From Deltaproteobacteria bacterium (GTDB lineage Bacteria; Desulfobacterota; GWC2-55-46), in contig JACPGB010000012.1 in the NCBI GenBank assembly GCA_016182655.1, positions 86,651 through 150,650 on the forward strand: a stretch of DNA of 64,000 nucleotides, given 5' to 3'. Position numbers and translations under genes: made by a program. The notes beneath the pieces are model-generated. The model worked only from the letters and a program-made list of their open reading frames with translations. It did no database searches and was not told where the DNA came from. Shown here piece after piece: positions 61,563 through 64,000 of the stretch. Numbering within the stretch: position 1 is the stretch's first letter; each line of letters opens with the position of its first letter.

Positions 61563-62645
61563 ATGCGAACCTTGAGGGTCGACCTCGGCGAGAGGTCTTA
61601 CCCGATAGTCATAAAAAGGGGGCTCGTTTCAGAGGTCGGCTCCAGTGTAACGGCTCTCGGGCTCAAGGGCAGGGTAGCGGTCGTGACGAACCCTACAATA
61701 GCCAACCTTTATGCGGACAAGGTCATGAAGGGTCTGCGGGGCGCCGGTCTTAACCCGGTCCTTATTACGATCCCCGACGGCGAGGAGTACAAGTCGCTTA
61801 ACGAGGCGTCCAAGGTATACGACGGCCTCGTCAAGCACAGGATGGAGCGGTCTTCGGCCATAATAGCCCTCGGCGGCGGCGTCATAGGCGACATGGCCGG
61901 GTTCGTGGCCGCCACTTATCTTCGAGGAGTGCCGTACGTACAGATACCGATGACGCTCCTTGCCCAGGTCGACAGCTCGGTCGGCGGAAAGACAGCGGTA
62001 AACCACCCGTCGGGCAAGAACCTGATAGGGGCCTTTTACCAGCCGAAGGCGGTGTACATAGACCCCGAGGTGTTGAAGACGCTCCCCGAAAGAGAGCTCA
62101 AGGCCGGGGTGGCCGAGGTCGTCAAATACGGCGTCATATGGGACGAGGCGTTCTTCGAATTCCTCGAAAAGAACTCCGGCGTACTCTACTCCATCGGCAG
62201 GGAGTTGACGCACTCGATCGAGCGCTCCTGCGAGATCAAGGCCGAGGTCGTCGGCAAGGACGAGACAGAGGGGGGATTAAGGTCGATACTGAACCTCGGC
62301 CATACATTCGGCCACGCCATAGAGGCGGCTTCCGGCTACGGCACTTACAGGCACGGGGAGGCGGTCTCCATAGGGATGGTCATGGCCGCAAGGTTCTCGG
62401 CAAGGCTCGGGCTTTGCGGGGCTGAAATAGAAGAGAGGGTGAGCAAGCTCCTTTCCTCGCTTGGGCTCCCGGTAGATGCGCCCGATATACCGGCCGAGGC
62501 CCTTGTCGAATCGATGTGGCTGGACAAGAAGGTCTCCGGCGGCAAGCTCAGGTTCGTTCTCGTGACAGGGATAGGAAAGGTCGTCCTGGAGGAGGCCTCG
62601 GAGGCCGATGTGAGGGAGTTCCTTTTGAGCCTGAAAAAAGGCTGA
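61563..62645 (+). CDS. aroB: 3-dehydroquinate synthase
   Basis: AroB cyclises DAHP to 3-dehydroquinate using NAD and a divalent metal. Key blocks are IPDGEEYKSLNEASKVYDGL, ALGGGVIGDMAGFVAATYLR, PMTLLAQVDSSVGGKTAVNH and the metal ligands in NLGHTFGHAIEAA and RHGEAVSIGM. Length is 360 aa. It follows aroK directly and is closed by a terminator. Confidence 0.97.
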   Translation: MRTLRVDLGERSYPIVIKRGLVSEVGSSVTALGLKGRVAVVTNPTIANLYADKVMKGLRGAGLNPVLITIPDGEEYKSLNEASKVYDGLVKHRMERSSAIIALGGGVIGDMAGFVAATYLRGVPYVQIPMTLLAQVDSSVGGKTAVNHPSGKNLIGAFYQPKAVYIDPEVLKTLPERELKAGVAEVVKYGVIWDEAFFEFLEKNSGVLYSIGRELTHSIERSCEIKAEVVGKDETEGGLRSILNLGHTFGHAIEAASGYGTYRHGEAVSIGMVMAARFSARLGLCGAEIEERVSKLLSSLGLPVDAPDIPAEALVESMWLDKKVSGGKLRFVLVTGIGKVVLEEASEADVREFLLSLKKG

Positions 62646-62667
62646 GGCGGCCTGTCGAGGCGTCAAA

Positions 62668-62690
62668 CTCCTTGTAAAACAAGGGTTTTT
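62668..62690 (+). terminator. Terminator after aroB
   Basis: CCTTGT, loop AAA, ACAAGG followed by GTTTTT. It is a short but perfect 6-bp stem. Confidence 0.7.
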
Positions 62691-62701
62691 CAAGTTTATC
62701 C

Positions 62702-62730
62702 TTGACTTGGAAGCGATTCTTTAATAATTT
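62702..62730 (+). promoter_or_regulatory. Candidate promoter of the TPR-Roadblock-M24 genes
   Basis: TTGACT and, 17 bp later, TAATTT (with an overlapping TAATAA at a shorter 14-bp spacing) lie about 50 bp before the small TPR gene, just after the aroB terminator. Confidence 0.45.
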
Positions 62731-62778
62731 AGGTCATTCATTTCCGACCAATCCATTAATAGCTGGGAAGACGATCTC

Positions 62779-62985
62779 ATGGGCAACATCAAGGCAGGGG
62801 ACGACATATTCTTTACCGCTACGATGGCCGAGGTACTCGAAAAGCAGGGTCACTTCGAGGACGCCCTCATGATCTACAAGATACTCGCAGACACGACCCC
62901 ATGGGACCAGACGCTCAACTATAAGATAGAGCGGCTCAAGGGACTCGCCGAGCGCAAGAGGAAGGGCCCGGCAAAGGGCGCGTAG
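62779..62985 (+). CDS. Small TPR-like protein
   Basis: A 68-residue protein made of a single TPR-like helical pair: TATMAEVLEKQGHFEDALMI followed by YKILADTTPWDQTLNYKIER, then a basic tail (RKRKGPAKGA). The WDQTLNYKIERLKGL pattern is typical of the last helix of TPR proteins. Too short for a full solenoid, it may be an adaptor for the downstream Roadblock protein. Function unknown. Confidence 0.78.
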   Translation: MGNIKAGDDIFFTATMAEVLEKQGHFEDALMIYKILADTTPWDQTLNYKIERLKGLAERKRKGPAKGA

Positions 62986-63035
62986 CGCAAGGTTTTTTTG
63001 GAGCCCGAAGCCTCATAAACTAAAACGGATCTCGC

Positions 63036-63398
63036 ATGGCTTTTCTCGAAATATTAAAAGAGCTCGTCGACAATGTAAAGGGCGGACTTGCCGCGACCGT
63101 CATGGGCGTGGACGGCATCGCCATCGAGCAATACATAGGCGAGAGCAGATTAGACGTCGAGACCGTCGGTGTTGAGTACGGCAAGGTCATAGAGGAGATA
63201 AGGAACGCCTCCCGGCTCCTTAACCTCGGCGAGGTCGAGGAGGTGCTGGTGGCGACAGCCGGAAACGACCTCCTTTTAAGGCTCGTCAATCACGACTATT
63301 ACATAGCGTTCGTCGCGGGCCCCGAAGCGAACATCGGGCAGGCGAGATACCTCCTTAAGAGGGCGGCGGCCAAAACGGCGAAGGAGCTTGAGCGATAG
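63036..63398 (+). CDS. Roadblock/LC7-domain protein
   Basis: A 120-residue Roadblock/LC7 fold: an N-terminal helix (MAFLEILKELVDNVKGGLAA), strands with VMGVDGIAIEQYI, a long central helix (VEYGKVIEEIRNASRLL) and strands VEEVLVATAGNDLLLRLVNH and YYIAFVAGP. Bacterial members such as MglB are GTPase-activating partners of small GTPases and control polarity and motility. No MglA GTPase gene is in the window. It lies between a TPR mini-protein and an aminopeptidase. Confidence 0.87.
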   Translation: MAFLEILKELVDNVKGGLAATVMGVDGIAIEQYIGESRLDVETVGVEYGKVIEEIRNASRLLNLGEVEEVLVATAGNDLLLRLVNHDYYIAFVAGPEANIGQARYLLKRAAAKTAKELER

Positions 63399-64000
63399 AC
63401 TCGTCCCCTGAAATAGCCGTTCTTCCCGGCGGGATCGGAAGCGCGAGGAAACGCCTGAGGGGCTTAAGAGACCTCATTGAAAAGAACTCCGTCGACGCAT
63501 TCCTCGTAACCGACATAAAGAACATCCGCTACCTCTCGGGGTTTACGGGTTCCACGGCCTACGCCATAGTCACCGGTGACGCCGCGTGGCTTATAACGGA
63601 CTCCAGGTACACGACACAGGCGAAGGCCGAGACAAAGGGTTTTAAGGTAAGGCTCTTTAGAAAAGCCCTGGAGACGTTAAGGGAGCTCTTGGGCGAGCTG
63701 AAGGTAAAGACCCTCGCTTTCGAGTCCAACAACATCACATATGATAACCTCTTAAGGCTCCGTAAGGCCTTCAAGGGTATCCGGCTGAAACCGGTATCGA
63801 ACGCGATACAGAGGCTCCGCGCCGTAAAGGACGCCGACGAGGTAAAGCTCATAAGGGCCTCCGCCGCGTTGCTTGACGAGGGTTACAAAAAGGCCGAGGC
63901 GATATTGAGGCCGGGTGTCGCCGAGAGGGACGCCGCGCTCGAAATAGAGTTTGCGTTCAGGGCAAAAGGGGCCGAAGGCCTTGCCTTTGATACCATCATC
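63395..64000 (+). CDS. pepQ: M24-family Xaa-Pro aminopeptidase (partial, C-terminal part beyond window)
   Basis: The frame encodes LRDLIEKNSVDAFLVTDIKN followed by IRYLSGFTGSTAYAIV, the N-terminal creatinase-like domain of M24 aminopeptidases. It continues with RLRAVKDADEVKLIRASAAL, the entry to the catalytic domain, before running off the window. No in-frame ATG, GTG or TTG precedes this region after the stop at 63389. Candidates are ATA 63395 (AAGGAG lies 8 nt upstream), ATC, or CTG a few codons later. That explains its absence from the ORF track. The start given is tentative; the family assignment is clear. Confidence 0.8.
   Translation, partial: MDSSPEIAVLPGGIGSARKRLRGLRDLIEKNSVDAFLVTDIKNIRYLSGFTGSTAYAIVTGDAAWLITDSRYTTQAKAETKGFKVRLFRKALETLRELLGELKVKTLAFESNNITYDNLLRLRKAFKGIRLKPVSNAIQRLRAVKDADEVKLIRASAALLDEGYKKAEAILRPGVAERDAALEIEFAFRAKGAEGLAFDTII

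Overview
The window is a GC-rich (roughly 60 % by eye), densely coded stretch of a Gram-negative bacterial chromosome, apart from one AT-richer insert at about 40.2-42.3 kb. A complete type IV pilus alignment operon (pilMNOPQ), HslVU, DapL, a short GNAT-type ArgA, TrmFO, HD-GYP and NtrC-type regulators together point to a deltaproteobacterial (Desulfobacterota-like) or neighbouring lineage. The exact taxon cannot be fixed from the sequence. I saw no rRNA, tRNA or CRISPR array. Many genes start with TTG or GTG behind good Shine-Dalgarno sites, and several starts in the ORF track are moved here for that reason.

Layout. 0-7 kb: end of acylphosphatase, trmFO whose 3' end runs into a tandem ~90-bp repeat, a small HEAT protein, a minus-strand pair (HEAT protein and HD-GYP phosphodiesterase sharing an N-terminal module), and radA. 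7-12 kb: a secreted TPR plus PgaB-like hydrolase overlapping a Crp/Fnr regulator, an orphan histidine kinase, and a phosphofructokinase with pyrophosphate-type residues. 12-20 kb: lipoprotein, Mut7-C protein, cutA, lepA-lepB, and xerC-hslV-hslU with a 226-bp MITE-like element between hslV and hslU. 20-26 kb: argB-argD-argF-argG, an FAH-family enzyme and dapL. 26-36 kb: folK, a YHS protein, an LsrF-like aldolase with a zinc dehydrogenase, nadK, recN, short argA, pmbA, a second Crp/Fnr regulator and an M23 peptidase. 35.5-40.2 kb: a second, inverted copy of the MITE, secA and argJ. 40.2-42.3 kb: an AT-richer, probably acquired restriction-modification pair. 42.4-59.6 kb: HEPN gene, pilD, pilS-pilR, a minor pilin operon (fimT-pilV-pilW-pilX) behind a near-consensus sigma-54 site, an XRE mini-regulator and pilMNOPQ. 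59.7-64 kb: aroC, aroK, aroB, a small TPR protein, a Roadblock/LC7 protein and the start of an M24 aminopeptidase.

How it works together. The most distinctive block is the pilus region. PilD processes prepilins, PilS-PilR probably drives the sigma-54 promoter of the minor pilins, and PilMNOPQ forms the envelope-spanning complex. The pilW gene is enlarged to about 1,480 codons by repeated fibronectin-III-like modules, giving what looks like a pilus-tip adhesin built directly onto a minor pilin. No pilY1, pilA, pilB, pilT or pilC is in the window. Arginine genes (argA, argB, argD, argF, argG, argJ) are spread over three loci, and three shikimate genes are clustered. Intergenic space is heavily populated by several families of palindromic or TIR-bounded repeats.
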